Source: an uncultured Dorea sp.
Lineage (GTDB): Bacteria; Bacillota; Clostridia; Lachnospirales; Lachnospiraceae
Direction of reading: 5' to 3'
DNA: 42,554 nt
NCBI RefSeq assembly: GCF_934294775.1
Contig: NZ_CAKRAH010000021.1
Span: 1 to 42,554 of the forward strand
The notes beneath the pieces were generated by a model that saw only the letters and a program-made list of their open reading frames with translations, was not told the DNA's origin and did not search any database. The position numbers and the translations under genes were made by a program. Of this stretch, positions 7,653-15,209 are shown in pieces. Every line of letters begins with the position of its first letter. The first letter of the stretch is position 1.

Positions 7653-8413
7653 CACTTTTCCTCCATGCAGACTTCCATGATTGCATCTGCAAGCTTACGG
7701 TACTCTTCAGCCATCTCACTTTCCGGAAAGCTTTCCATCAGAGTCTTTCCCTGTTCCTCTGCTTCTGCTACCAGATCGCTGCGCGAGAGCGTTCCGATTA
7801 CCTGCGTGTGGAAATCTTCTGCCAGTTCCTGTACCTTTTCTTCTTCTCTCGCTACATTTCTACGGTTTAAAATAATACCTCCAAGAGATGCATATCCGCG
7901 GTTTTTAAAATTCTCTACCGCCATTGCGATATTCGCCCCTGCATGGATCGCCATATTTTCCCCGGATGTTATGATAAATACTTTATCTGCGTAACCTTTC
8001 CGCATCGGCATCGAAAAACCACCACACACCACATCACCAAGCACATCGTATAACACAACATCGGGCTTATACACCTCATATGCACCCGTTTCTTTCAGCT
8101 TTTCAAGCGCTGTGATAATTCCTCTTCCGGCACAGCCAAGTCCCGGTGTCGGTCCGCCTGCTTCCACGCAGATGACACCCTGATAACCGGTTCTTACCAT
8201 GTCCTTAAGCTCCAGTCCCTGCTTCTTCTCCCGGTAAAGATCCAGTACTGTCGTCATCTCTTCTCCATGCCTTAACGCCACCGTCGAATCAGCCTTCGGA
8301 TCACAGCCGATCTGCATAACCTTAAGGCCTCTTCCAGCCAGAACCGCTGCCACATTGGAAACGGTTGTAGATTTACCGATTCCGCCTTTTCCATATACTG
8401 CTATCTTAATCAT
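7652..8413 (-). CDS. NifH/BchL-like ATP-dependent reductase (set 1)
   Basis: This 253-residue homodimeric [4Fe-4S] ATPase is of the nitrogenase iron-protein family. The P-loop GKGGIGKST is at residues 9-17, followed by CDPKADST. The two cluster-ligand cysteines are in GPTPGLGCAGRG and LGDVVCGGFSMP. The Arg that is ADP-ribosylated in NifH is conserved in CAGRG. It should transfer electrons with ATP hydrolysis to the component 1-like pair encoded downstream. The start overlaps the TM1266-like gene by 8 bp, with GGGGAG upstream, which implies translational coupling. It is about 10-25 residues shorter than true NifH. Family membership is clear; the partner complex is inferred from gene order. Confidence 0.92.
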   Translation of the reverse strand: MIKIAVYGKGGIGKSTTVSNVAAVLAGRGLKVMQIGCDPKADSTVALRHGEEMTTVLDLYREKKQGLELKDMVRTGYQGVICVEAGGPTPGLGCAGRGIITALEKLKETGAYEVYKPDVVLYDVLGDVVCGGFSMPMRKGYADKVFIITSGENMAIHAGANIAMAVENFKNRGYASLGGIILNRRNVAREEEKVQELAEDFHTQVIGTLSRSDLVAEAEEQGKTLMESFPESEMAEEYRKLADAIMEVCMEEK

Positions 8414-8678
8414 GCTGCTCCCCTGCTTTCGTAATGATATTCGAATACGCGGTCTTCGTAGACACGCCGCTTAAGCGCCCGATCTTACCGGACAATGTGC
8501 TGATCACGTCCTGCGGTGCATCTATTGCGATACTGATGATATTAATCTTTTTCTCTCTGTATGGGATTCCCATCCGTCCGATGATATACTGCCCTGCCTC
8601 ATGAAGCAGATGATTAAGTGTCTCGATCGCATCCGGATTCTCTACAATAATTGAAATTACTGCTACTCTTGTATCCAT
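8406..8678 (-). CDS. TM1266-type iron-only hydrogenase system regulator-like protein
   Basis: This 90-residue protein resembles the TM1266 family, which usually sits beside [FeFe]-hydrogenase maturation genes and is thought to be regulatory. It has the characteristic RVAVISIIVENPDAIETLN, YIIGRMGIPYREK, ISIAIDAPQDVISTLSGKIG and LSGVSTKTAYS segments of a small ferredoxin-like (ACT/NikR-C-like) fold. There is no DNA-binding domain or metal cluster motif. GAGG lies before the ATG at 8678. It overlaps the NifH-like gene by 8 bp, so it is the first gene of the set 1 operon. Its placement with nitrogenase-like genes rather than hydE/F/G is the odd point. Confidence 0.8.
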   Translation of the reverse strand: MDTRVAVISIIVENPDAIETLNHLLHEAGQYIIGRMGIPYREKKINIISIAIDAPQDVISTLSGKIGRLSGVSTKTAYSNIITKAGEQHD

Positions 8679-8692
8679 ATCTTCCTCACCTT

Positions 8693-8742
8693 CCAGAGTG
8701 TGTCAGAGAAAATGTTTCTACAATCTGTATGACACACTCTAG
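8693..8742. repeat. Palindromic MITE/REP-like repeat, short copy B
   Basis: The copy starts AGAGTGTGTCAGAG and ends GACACACTCTAG, giving inverted ends of about 10 bp. The middle contains CTACAATCTGTATG, which is shared with the other copies. It lies immediately upstream of the ribosome site of the TM1266-like gene. Confidence 0.7.
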
Positions 8743-8756
8743 TTATCTCTTGTCGT

Positions 8757-8810
8757 CTGTCTGGAACATGTTCAAAAAATCATTCCTACAATCTATATGA
8801 CATACTCTAG
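8757..8810. repeat. MITE/REP-like repeat, copy C
   Basis: The copy contains AAAAAATCATTCC and ACAATCTATATGACATA and ends in CTCTAG, abutting copy D. The ends are more degenerate than in copies A and D. Confidence 0.6.
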
Positions 8811-8972
8811 AGCGTGTCTGAAAAATCATTCCCGCAATCTATATGCCCCACTTTGTGGGAGATTTTGCCTTCATTCGGTTGACGTAGCCCGCTACGCCGC
8901 CCTCATTCAGACAAAATCTCCCACAAATTGTGACATATATCTTGCAGAAAGCATTTTTAAGACACGCTCTAG
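8807..8972. repeat. Full-length palindromic MITE-like element, copy D
   Basis: An element of about 165 bp has CTAG at both ends and long terminal inverted arms, CTAGAGCGTGTCT against AGACACGCTCTAG. It has a nested perfect-looking stem (TTTGTGGGAGATTTTG at about 8852 against CAAAATCTCCCACAAA at about 8911) and a smaller inner GACGTAGC/GCTACGCC stem. The whole can fold into one long hairpin. No transposase is present. Its right end supplies the TAG stop of hypE. Confidence 0.8.
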
Positions 8973-10015
8973 CAGATTCTTGGAAGCAGCTCTCCTCCCG
9001 GCTGTGGTAAGAGTGCCTGCGTTCCAATCTCTGTAAGCATTACAACTTTGCCCGGCTGCTCCGCTGTCACTTCACCGATAATAGCAGCTTCTTCCGAATA
9101 CGGGCATTTCTTTAATGCATCCACGATTCTTTGTGCCTGTTCCTTTGGTGCCATGATCACCAGGCGTCCCTCACATGCAAGGTATAACGGCTCCAGCCCC
9201 AGCATACCGCACACACCACGCACTTCCGGTGCTACCGGTATCTTCGATGCATCCAGACGGATTCCGACCTGGCTCTGTCCGGCGATTTCATACAGTACTG
9301 TTCCGACTCCGCCTCTTGTCGCATCACGGATCACGTGCAGGTCGTGTGTTGCATCCATGACCGCCTTCACATTGCCCCAGAGCGGCGCACAGTCACTGGT
9401 TACATCTGCTTCGATTCCAAAATCTTCTCTTGCTAATAAAATCGTACATCCATGTCTTCCGATATCGCCGGTTACGATAACCGCATCCCCCGGTTTTGCA
9501 AGATTTCCTGCTACTTCTACGCCTTCTGTAACTTCTCCGATTCCGGTCGTTGTGATAAATACGCCGTCAACCTGCCCTTTTCCTGCTACTTTTGTATCTC
9601 CTGATACAATTCTGACCCCCGCTTCTTTTGCAGTCTGTTCCATTGCCTCTGCAATCTCTTCCAGTTTTTCCATCGGGAATCCCTCTTCGATTACAAATGC
9701 ACAGGTCAGATATAATGGTTTTGCCCCCATGCAGGACAGATCATTGACTGTACCGCAGATGGAGAGCTTTCCGATATTTCCGCCCGGATAGAATGCCGGA
9801 GATACGATAAAACCATCCGTTGACACCGCCATCTTTCCTGCCGGAGGTGTCAGAACCGCCGCATCATCTGCTGTCAGATCCGGATTTTCAAAATGTGCTT
9901 TGAATATCATATCAATCAGCTCTGACGTCTGGCGTCCGCCGGCTCCATGCGCCATCGTCACTGTTTTCCCCATTAACTTTGCCATTCTTTCTTCTTTATC
10001 CACATGTTCACTCAT
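8969..10015 (-). CDS. hypE: Hydrogenase maturation protein HypE (carbamoyl dehydratase)
   Basis: HypE converts a carbamoyl group on its C-terminal Cys to a thiocyanate, providing cyanide for the Fe(CN)2CO unit built on HypC-HypD. This 348-residue protein has the PurM-like ATP-binding motifs TMAHGAGG near the N-terminus, the DDAAVLTPP and STDGF segments, the VSGDTKV motif and the DATRGGVG motif. It ends in PRIC, the essential C-terminal Cys. I chose the ATG at 10015 (AAAGGAAAAG upstream). The frame is open to 10096, but that extension is encoded by a MITE/REP-like repeat fragment. It is the last gene of the hypFCDE run, and its stop codon is donated by repeat D. Confidence 0.93.
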   Translation of the reverse strand: MSEHVDKEERMAKLMGKTVTMAHGAGGRQTSELIDMIFKAHFENPDLTADDAAVLTPPAGKMAVSTDGFIVSPAFYPGGNIGKLSICGTVNDLSCMGAKPLYLTCAFVIEEGFPMEKLEEIAEAMEQTAKEAGVRIVSGDTKVAGKGQVDGVFITTTGIGEVTEGVEVAGNLAKPGDAVIVTGDIGRHGCTILLAREDFGIEADVTSDCAPLWGNVKAVMDATHDLHVIRDATRGGVGTVLYEIAGQSQVGIRLDASKIPVAPEVRGVCGMLGLEPLYLACEGRLVIMAPKEQAQRIVDALKKCPYSEEAAIIGEVTAEQPGKVVMLTEIGTQALLPQPGGELLPRIC

Positions 10016-10075
10016 TTTGTCCACTTTTCCTTTTATAATTTCATTTTCTGCTTCATTATTTTCACCATATACTTT

Positions 10076-10101
10076 AGAATGTGTCTGAAAAATCATTGAC
10101 T
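10076..10101. repeat. MITE/REP-like repeat fragment, copy E
   Basis: AGAATGTGTCTGAAAAATCA matches one end of copy D. It sits in the short hypD-hypE gap, a few bases downstream of the hypD stop on the minus strand. Confidence 0.6.
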
Positions 10102-10108
10102 TTCTATC

Positions 10109-11167
10109 CTATACTTCTTCGTCTCTTCCGTACATATAATATGCCGAACAGGCTCCTTCACCCGACACCATACAGGCTCCTACCGGATGCTGCGGCGTAC
10201 AGACTTTTCCAAATACTTTACAGTCAGATGGTTTACATTTTCCCTGCAATACATCCCCGCAACGGCATGCCGGATTAGCCCGTCCTTCCATCACCGGGAT
10301 CTGGTATTTTTTTCTTGCGTCGTACATTTCCCATTCCGGACGTAACTGAAGGCCAGATTTCCCGATGATTCCAAGTCCTCTCCATTCACTGTCACAGGCT
10401 TCCATCAGCTCCTGCACCAGTCTCTGCGCTTCTTTGCTTCCTTCTTCCGTCACCACTCTCGGATAACAGTTCACAAAGAATGGTTCTCCCTTTTGAAAAT
10501 GTGTCAGTGCAACCGCAAGTGCTGTCAACAGTTCTTTTGCCGTGAATCCTGCAACCACTCCGCTTACACCTTCCTGTACCAGTTCTTCGCAAAGCTTCGT
10601 CCCTGTAATCGCATTGACATGTCCCGGATACAGGAAAATGTCTGCACTGCCCTTTAATGCTTCATACGCCTGCGGCATTGTCTTATTGGCAATCAGCATC
10701 GAATAATTGACAAGTCCGTCTTCTTTTGCTTTCCGTACAGACAGGCAGCCCGCCGGAGTCGTGGTCTCAAAGCCGACGGATAAGAACACCACCTCTTCTT
10801 CCGGGTGTTCTTTTGCGTATTTTTCTGCGTCTGCCGGTGAATATACAATGTGTATTTTCCCACCTTCGGATCTTGCATCTGCCAGACTCTTTTTACTTCC
10901 CGGGACTCTCACAAGATCACCGAATGTACAGATTGTCACATGCTTTTCCAGTGCAAGATATACTGCCTCATCGATATAACTGACCGGTGTGACACAGACC
11001 GGACATCCAGGCCCGGATATCAGTTCCACCTGTGGCGGCAGTAATCTGCGGATTCCCAGACGGAAGATTTCATGCGTATGCGTTCCGCAGACTTCCATGA
11101 TACGCACTGCAGGGCCGTCGTAGCCTTCTATGATTTCTCTTGCTGTTTTCTTTTTTTGTTCACTCAT
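10109..11167 (-). CDS. hypD: Hydrogenase maturation protein HypD
   Basis: HypD is the [4Fe-4S] scaffold that, with HypC, holds the iron receiving cyanide and CO ligands. This 352-residue protein has all three diagnostic regions: VCGTHTHEIFR near residue 27, GPGCPVCVTP near residue 54, and SVGFETTTPA near residue 132. The C-terminal cluster region has CRCGDVLQGKCKPSDC, then GKVC and VGAC. The ATG at 11167 overlaps the hypC stop as TAATG. Nothing essential appears missing, so the protein should be functional. No [NiFe] hydrogenase gene is near. Confidence 0.96.
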   Translation of the reverse strand: MSEQKKKTAREIIEGYDGPAVRIMEVCGTHTHEIFRLGIRRLLPPQVELISGPGCPVCVTPVSYIDEAVYLALEKHVTICTFGDLVRVPGSKKSLADARSEGGKIHIVYSPADAEKYAKEHPEEEVVFLSVGFETTTPAGCLSVRKAKEDGLVNYSMLIANKTMPQAYEALKGSADIFLYPGHVNAITGTKLCEELVQEGVSGVVAGFTAKELLTALAVALTHFQKGEPFFVNCYPRVVTEEGSKEAQRLVQELMEACDSEWRGLGIIGKSGLQLRPEWEMYDARKKYQIPVMEGRANPACRCGDVLQGKCKPSDCKVFGKVCTPQHPVGACMVSGEGACSAYYMYGRDEEV

Positions 11168-11376
11168 TATAATAATTTCTCCATCAACTGATCCGTCTCA
11201 CTGTCATCCTCATCTGTGATCTTCGCAATCGCGATCCCCGCATGCACCATGACATAATCTCCCGGTTCCAGATCTTCTAATAATTCTGAAGATACCTCTC
11301 TTTTTGCTCCTCCTGCATCTACAACAGCTGTACCGTCACTGATACGTACAACCTTTGCTGATAATCCTACACACAT
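11167..11376 (-). CDS. hypC: Hydrogenase maturation chaperone HypC
   Basis: HypC is a small chaperone that binds the Fe(CN)2CO intermediate with HypD and delivers it to a target protein. This one is 69 residues. It starts MCVGLSAKVVRI, with the essential Cys2 that becomes N-terminal, followed by the beta-barrel segment EPGDYVMVHAGIAIAKI. AGGAGG lies 8 bases before the ATG at 11376, which sits two bases after the hypF stop. An open frame extends further upstream inside hypF but is not the real start. The next gene, hypD, overlaps its stop codon. The client protein is unknown, because the usual hydrogenase large subunit is absent here. Confidence 0.93.
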   Translation of the reverse strand: MCVGLSAKVVRISDGTAVVDAGGAKREVSSELLEDLEPGDYVMVHAGIAIAKITDEDDSETDQLMEKLL

Positions 11377-11378
11377 AT

Positions 11379-13874
11379 TTATTTCCTCCTGATATACTGC
11401 ATCGCATACGCTGCCTGACCTAATGCAATTCCACCGTCGTTTGGTGGGATCAGGTGATGTCTTAATACCTTGAATCCTTCTCTTTCCAGTCCTTCTTCCA
11501 CTAATTTTAATAACAGACGGTTCTGGAATACACCACCGCTTAATGCCACACAGCTGCATTTTGTTTTTTCTCTTGTATGTTTACATCCTTCGGTCACAAG
11601 CTCTGCCAGTTTTTTATGGAAAATGTAAGCAAGCTCTTTTGTATCTGTATCTTCCAGTTTTTTCTTTGTCAGATACGCTATCAGATCTCCGGTATTCATC
11701 GTCCATATCTGACAATCCATTCCACTTGCAGCCAACGTGCTCTCATTTACTACATTATTATCTATATGAATACTATCTGCATCATTATTTTCTACCATGC
11801 TTTCCCTGCCGCAAATGTACATTTCCTCATAAGCTTCTGCAGCGAACTCAAGCGCCATCGATGCCTCTCCTTCAAATGTTGACTTCTTGCGGATTCCCAG
11901 AATTGCACTGACCGCATCGAATAATCTTCCTGCACTGGTTGATGTCACAGCATTTAACTTCTTATCTGCCATCGTAAGTAATACTTTGCATTCCGCCTCA
12001 CTGCAAAGGTCCAGATTTCTTACAATCTCCATCGTCTTTCTTTTGTCCCGTATCTGCTGATAGATAAGCGGTACTGCAATTCGCCAGCCTTCTTTTGCAG
12101 ACAGGTCTCCACCAATCTGAAGAAACGGCTGTATACTTCCCACCCGTTCAAATGTCTCATAATCAGCAAAAAGTATCTCACCACCCCAGATGGTTCCATC
12201 TGTTCCATATCCGGTTCCGTCAAATGCCACACCGATGACTGGTTCTTTCCAGTCATTTTCTGCCATGCATGACAGGATATGTGCATAATGATGCTGGATC
12301 TTGATCACCGGAAGCCCAAGTTCTTCCGCTACTACTGTGGAATTATACTTTGGATGCAAATCGCATGCTGCGACCTCCGGTTCTACTTCCAGAAGTGTCT
12401 GGAATCTGTGGATCGTTTCTTTTAATGCTTCCACTGTACGCAGATCCTCAAGGTCTCCGACATACGGTGACGAGTAGAATCTTTCATCTACCCCGATACA
12501 GAATGTATTCTTAAGCTCCCCGCCAACTGCCAGCACCTGGCCTTTCCATGGCATAGATACCATCGAAGGAAGCGGCGCATAACCTCTGGAACGGCGGATC
12601 ATGTAAGGCTCTCCCTTATAAAAATCCATCACCGAATCATCCGCCCGGATCCGTATCTTCCTGTCGTGTGAAAGAATCAGGTCACACAGATGAGACAGCT
12701 CTTCTACCGCATCCTTATCATCCCTGCAGATTGGTGCGCCCGATGTATTGCCGCTTGTCATCACCAGAAAATCCGGCATCTCTATGCCATCGTCGTAGTC
12801 AAAAAGTAATAATTGAACCGGTGCATAAGGAAGCATTACACCAACTTTCGGATTCCCCGGAGCAACAGAGGCACATAGCCTCTGCCTGCCTTTCTCTACA
12901 GTCTCTCTCTCCACGCTCCTGACTCTTTCTCTCTTTGTCAGTAACAAAATCGGCTTCTGGTGTCCATCCAGAACCGCTTCCTGTTCTTCATTTACCAGGC
13001 ATTCTTTTTTCACCACTTCAGCGTTTCTGGCCATCACCGCAAATGGTTTTGCCGGACGTTTCTTTAATGTACGAAGTCTTCCTACTGCCGCTTCATTCGT
13101 CGCATCACAGCACAGATGGAATCCACCGATTCCCTTAATTGCTACGATTCCGCCGTTCTTAATTGTCTGTCTGACTTTTGTGATTGCCTCTCTTCTGCGT
13201 TCTTTTCTTCCGATCAGATACACTTCCGGTCCGCACGCATTACAGCAGACCGGCTGTGCATCATAACGTCTGGTAGCCGGGTCTTCATATTCTTCTGCAC
13301 ATTCCGGACACATCGGGAATTCTTTCATACTGGTCCTCTCCCTGTCATATGGAAGAGCATCCAGGATTGTAAGTCTCGGTCCGCAGCAGGTACAGTTGAT
13401 AAATGGATGCAGGTACCGCCGGTCTTCCGGGTCATACATCTCTTTTTTACATTCATCACAGATTGCGATATCCGGGGAGACAAAGATTTCCCCTTTGGTC
13501 TTTTCGCTTTCTATGATCTGAAAATCCTTATAAACAACGATTTTCTTCTTTATCACATTTTCTGCTGCTTTATTATCATCCATTTCAGGAATATTTTTTT
13601 CACGACCATTTTCTTCACAACGCTCCCCAGTACCGGCTTCTTTTAGATCTTCTACATTAATCTTCAATATAGCCGCACGTTTGGGCGGCTTTTTTTCAAG
13701 ACGTTCCAGAAAATCTTTTACACATTTTTCTTCGCCCTGGGCAAAGATTTCCACATATGGCCCTTTGTTACACACACTTCCGGTGATTCCTGCAGTGGCT
13801 GCATGGCGGCTCACCGTCGGGCGGAACCCCACGCCCTGTACGATGCCATATACACGGATTCTTTTCGTAACCAT
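11379..13874 (-). CDS. hypF: Carbamoyltransferase HypF
   Basis: HypF makes carbamoyl-adenylate from carbamoyl phosphate and transfers the carbamoyl group to the HypE C-terminal Cys. The domains in order are as follows. An acylphosphatase domain carries YGIVQGVGFRPT. Two zinc fingers follow, CDECKKEM with CTCCGP and CPECAEEY with CNACGP. A YrdC-like domain has GGFHLCCDAT and FAVMARN. A Kae1-like domain has HHYAHILSCMAEN and FDGTGYGTDGTIWGGE, and ends in LSGGVFQNR. A Lys/Glu-rich insertion of about 30 residues separates the acylphosphatase and zinc regions. The ATG at 13874 has AGGAGG upstream, at a rather long 14-base spacing. An upstream ATG at 13958, three bases after the preceding stop, would add 28 residues. 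It is 831 residues long against about 750 usual. Confidence 0.93.
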   Translation of the reverse strand: MVTKRIRVYGIVQGVGFRPTVSRHAATAGITGSVCNKGPYVEIFAQGEEKCVKDFLERLEKKPPKRAAILKINVEDLKEAGTGERCEENGREKNIPEMDDNKAAENVIKKKIVVYKDFQIIESEKTKGEIFVSPDIAICDECKKEMYDPEDRRYLHPFINCTCCGPRLTILDALPYDRERTSMKEFPMCPECAEEYEDPATRRYDAQPVCCNACGPEVYLIGRKERRREAITKVRQTIKNGGIVAIKGIGGFHLCCDATNEAAVGRLRTLKKRPAKPFAVMARNAEVVKKECLVNEEQEAVLDGHQKPILLLTKRERVRSVERETVEKGRQRLCASVAPGNPKVGVMLPYAPVQLLLFDYDDGIEMPDFLVMTSGNTSGAPICRDDKDAVEELSHLCDLILSHDRKIRIRADDSVMDFYKGEPYMIRRSRGYAPLPSMVSMPWKGQVLAVGGELKNTFCIGVDERFYSSPYVGDLEDLRTVEALKETIHRFQTLLEVEPEVAACDLHPKYNSTVVAEELGLPVIKIQHHYAHILSCMAENDWKEPVIGVAFDGTGYGTDGTIWGGEILFADYETFERVGSIQPFLQIGGDLSAKEGWRIAVPLIYQQIRDKRKTMEIVRNLDLCSEAECKVLLTMADKKLNAVTSTSAGRLFDAVSAILGIRKKSTFEGEASMALEFAAEAYEEMYICGRESMVENNDADSIHIDNNVVNESTLAASGMDCQIWTMNTGDLIAYLTKKKLEDTDTKELAYIFHKKLAELVTEGCKHTREKTKCSCVALSGGVFQNRLLLKLVEEGLEREGFKVLRHHLIPPNDGGIALGQAAYAMQYIRRK

Positions 13875-13961
13875 TTGGATTCTTATTCCCTCCTCTGTTC
13901 TTTTCATGTATTTCTTCAACTCTTCCAAAACAACTCTTTCAGACTTTCGAAAATACATTTT

Positions 13962-15206
13962 CTATCTCTTTTTCTCTGCCACTTTCTCTTCACAGACACT
14001 TTCATGCTTGTTCAGCTTTCCAGATACGGCAAAATGTGTCAGTGGAATAAATGTTCCTTCATATTCCGGTATCATCTTTTCCATACATGGATCTGCGAAA
14101 ATCATATCATAGTTTTCCTTTTCCACAAGATTTATAAAGTCCTCTTCTTCTTTTAAGCTGATCGTCTCTTTTATCTGCAGATTTTCACGCTCTCCGACTC
14201 CGGTTCTTTCACATTCTTTTTTGATCATGAACCAGGTAGCTGTTGTAATGTCAGCTGTTCTTTCTGCCTGCGCTTTTCCCCCGGCATCCGGAAATGCTTC
14301 TATTCTTCGAACGATTTCTTCTCTCACAGCTCCTGCAATCACCTGCTGCTGTACAATCAGTATTTTCTTTCCGTTATATTCCAACTCCGGCACAAGTTCT
14401 GCAGCTAATGGATAAGTAACCTCATACGGTGTTCCAAACTTCTTTTCCAGATACTGCGCAGCTTTTAATGCTGCTGGAGATACCACGACATTCTTCACTA
14501 CAGTTCCGGCCTTTTTCACTTCTTCCAGGCCATCTCCCATGCCATAACAGACGGCACGTATTCCCTGTTCTTTATAAAGCTTTCTGATCTTATCTGCTGC
14601 ATTTAAGTCACTCACATCCTGTGGTGTCATTCCTATGATTCCGATACGCTTTTCTTCTATATCTTCCGAAACATTCCGGATGTCTGTTTTTTCATCTGCT
14701 GCATCCTGATGATCTGTTTCTTTCTCTTCTGTTTCCAGATTATTTTTCTCACTGCTTACAGCATCTGCAAACTTCTGAAACAGTGTAAGATATGCCTTTT
14801 CTTCTCCCTTGTCATACAGTTCCATTCCATCCGTGTTCACCGTCAGAACCGGAAGATCCGTCTTCTTCTGAAGCATGCGGTCCAGTGCCCGGTAATCCGT
14901 CCCGATCACTGCCGGAACCGGGGTCCCGATCACTGCTGCAAATGTGACATCCAGCTTCTCACAGGCATCTGCAAGTTTTGCTACCAGTCTGTCATCTCTT
15001 CCAAGAATCGCATCCATATCACGAAGTCCCGCGCTGAATACCGCACTTCGCATCTCAAACCATCTCGGTTCATCAAATCCACATACATTACCGGTACAGC
15101 CTCCTGCATCACAGATGACCAGCATCCCGCCAAGTTCATATAACACCGACACTGCTCCCGACTGATCCGGTGCAAATGGTGTCAGATATTTTCTTAATCC
15201 TTTCAT
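13962..15206 (-). CDS. Nitrogenase component 1-like protein, NifK/NifN-type (set 2)
   Basis: This 414-residue protein is the beta-type partner of set 2. Its N-terminus, SGAVSVLYELGGMLVICDAG followed by GC, aligns without gaps to the set 1 protein. Candidate cluster ligands are C32, C37 and C42. The third P-cluster Cys is replaced in SAGLRDMDAILG. A highly acidic linker occupies about residues 153-190, exactly where set 1 has a basic repeat linker. A second Rossmann-like domain with IGIIGMTPQDVSDL follows. The C-terminal THFAVSGKLNKH matches the family. GGAGGTG precedes the ATG, three bases after the alpha-type stop. The hypF gene follows immediately, so the nitrogenase-like and Hyp genes are probably one transcript. 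Confidence 0.8.
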   Translation of the reverse strand: MKGLRKYLTPFAPDQSGAVSVLYELGGMLVICDAGGCTGNVCGFDEPRWFEMRSAVFSAGLRDMDAILGRDDRLVAKLADACEKLDVTFAAVIGTPVPAVIGTDYRALDRMLQKKTDLPVLTVNTDGMELYDKGEEKAYLTLFQKFADAVSSEKNNLETEEKETDHQDAADEKTDIRNVSEDIEEKRIGIIGMTPQDVSDLNAADKIRKLYKEQGIRAVCYGMGDGLEEVKKAGTVVKNVVVSPAALKAAQYLEKKFGTPYEVTYPLAAELVPELEYNGKKILIVQQQVIAGAVREEIVRRIEAFPDAGGKAQAERTADITTATWFMIKKECERTGVGERENLQIKETISLKEEEDFINLVEKENYDMIFADPCMEKMIPEYEGTFIPLTHFAVSGKLNKHESVCEEKVAEKKR

Positions 15207-15209
15207 CTT

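Noticed and set aside
8679..8972. A CRISPR-like array
   Set aside because: The repeats are palindromic, of unequal length and without regular spacers.
10016..10096. A 27-residue HypE N-terminal extension
   Set aside because: Its first codons come from a MITE/REP-like fragment, and a better ribosome site precedes the ATG at 10015.
11377..11559. An extended HypC N-terminus
   Set aside because: The extension lies inside hypF, while the MCVG start has AGGAGG and the essential Cys2.
8969..13874. A [NiFe] hydrogenase locus
   Set aside because: No large or small subunit, HypA, HypB or endopeptidase is present in the window.
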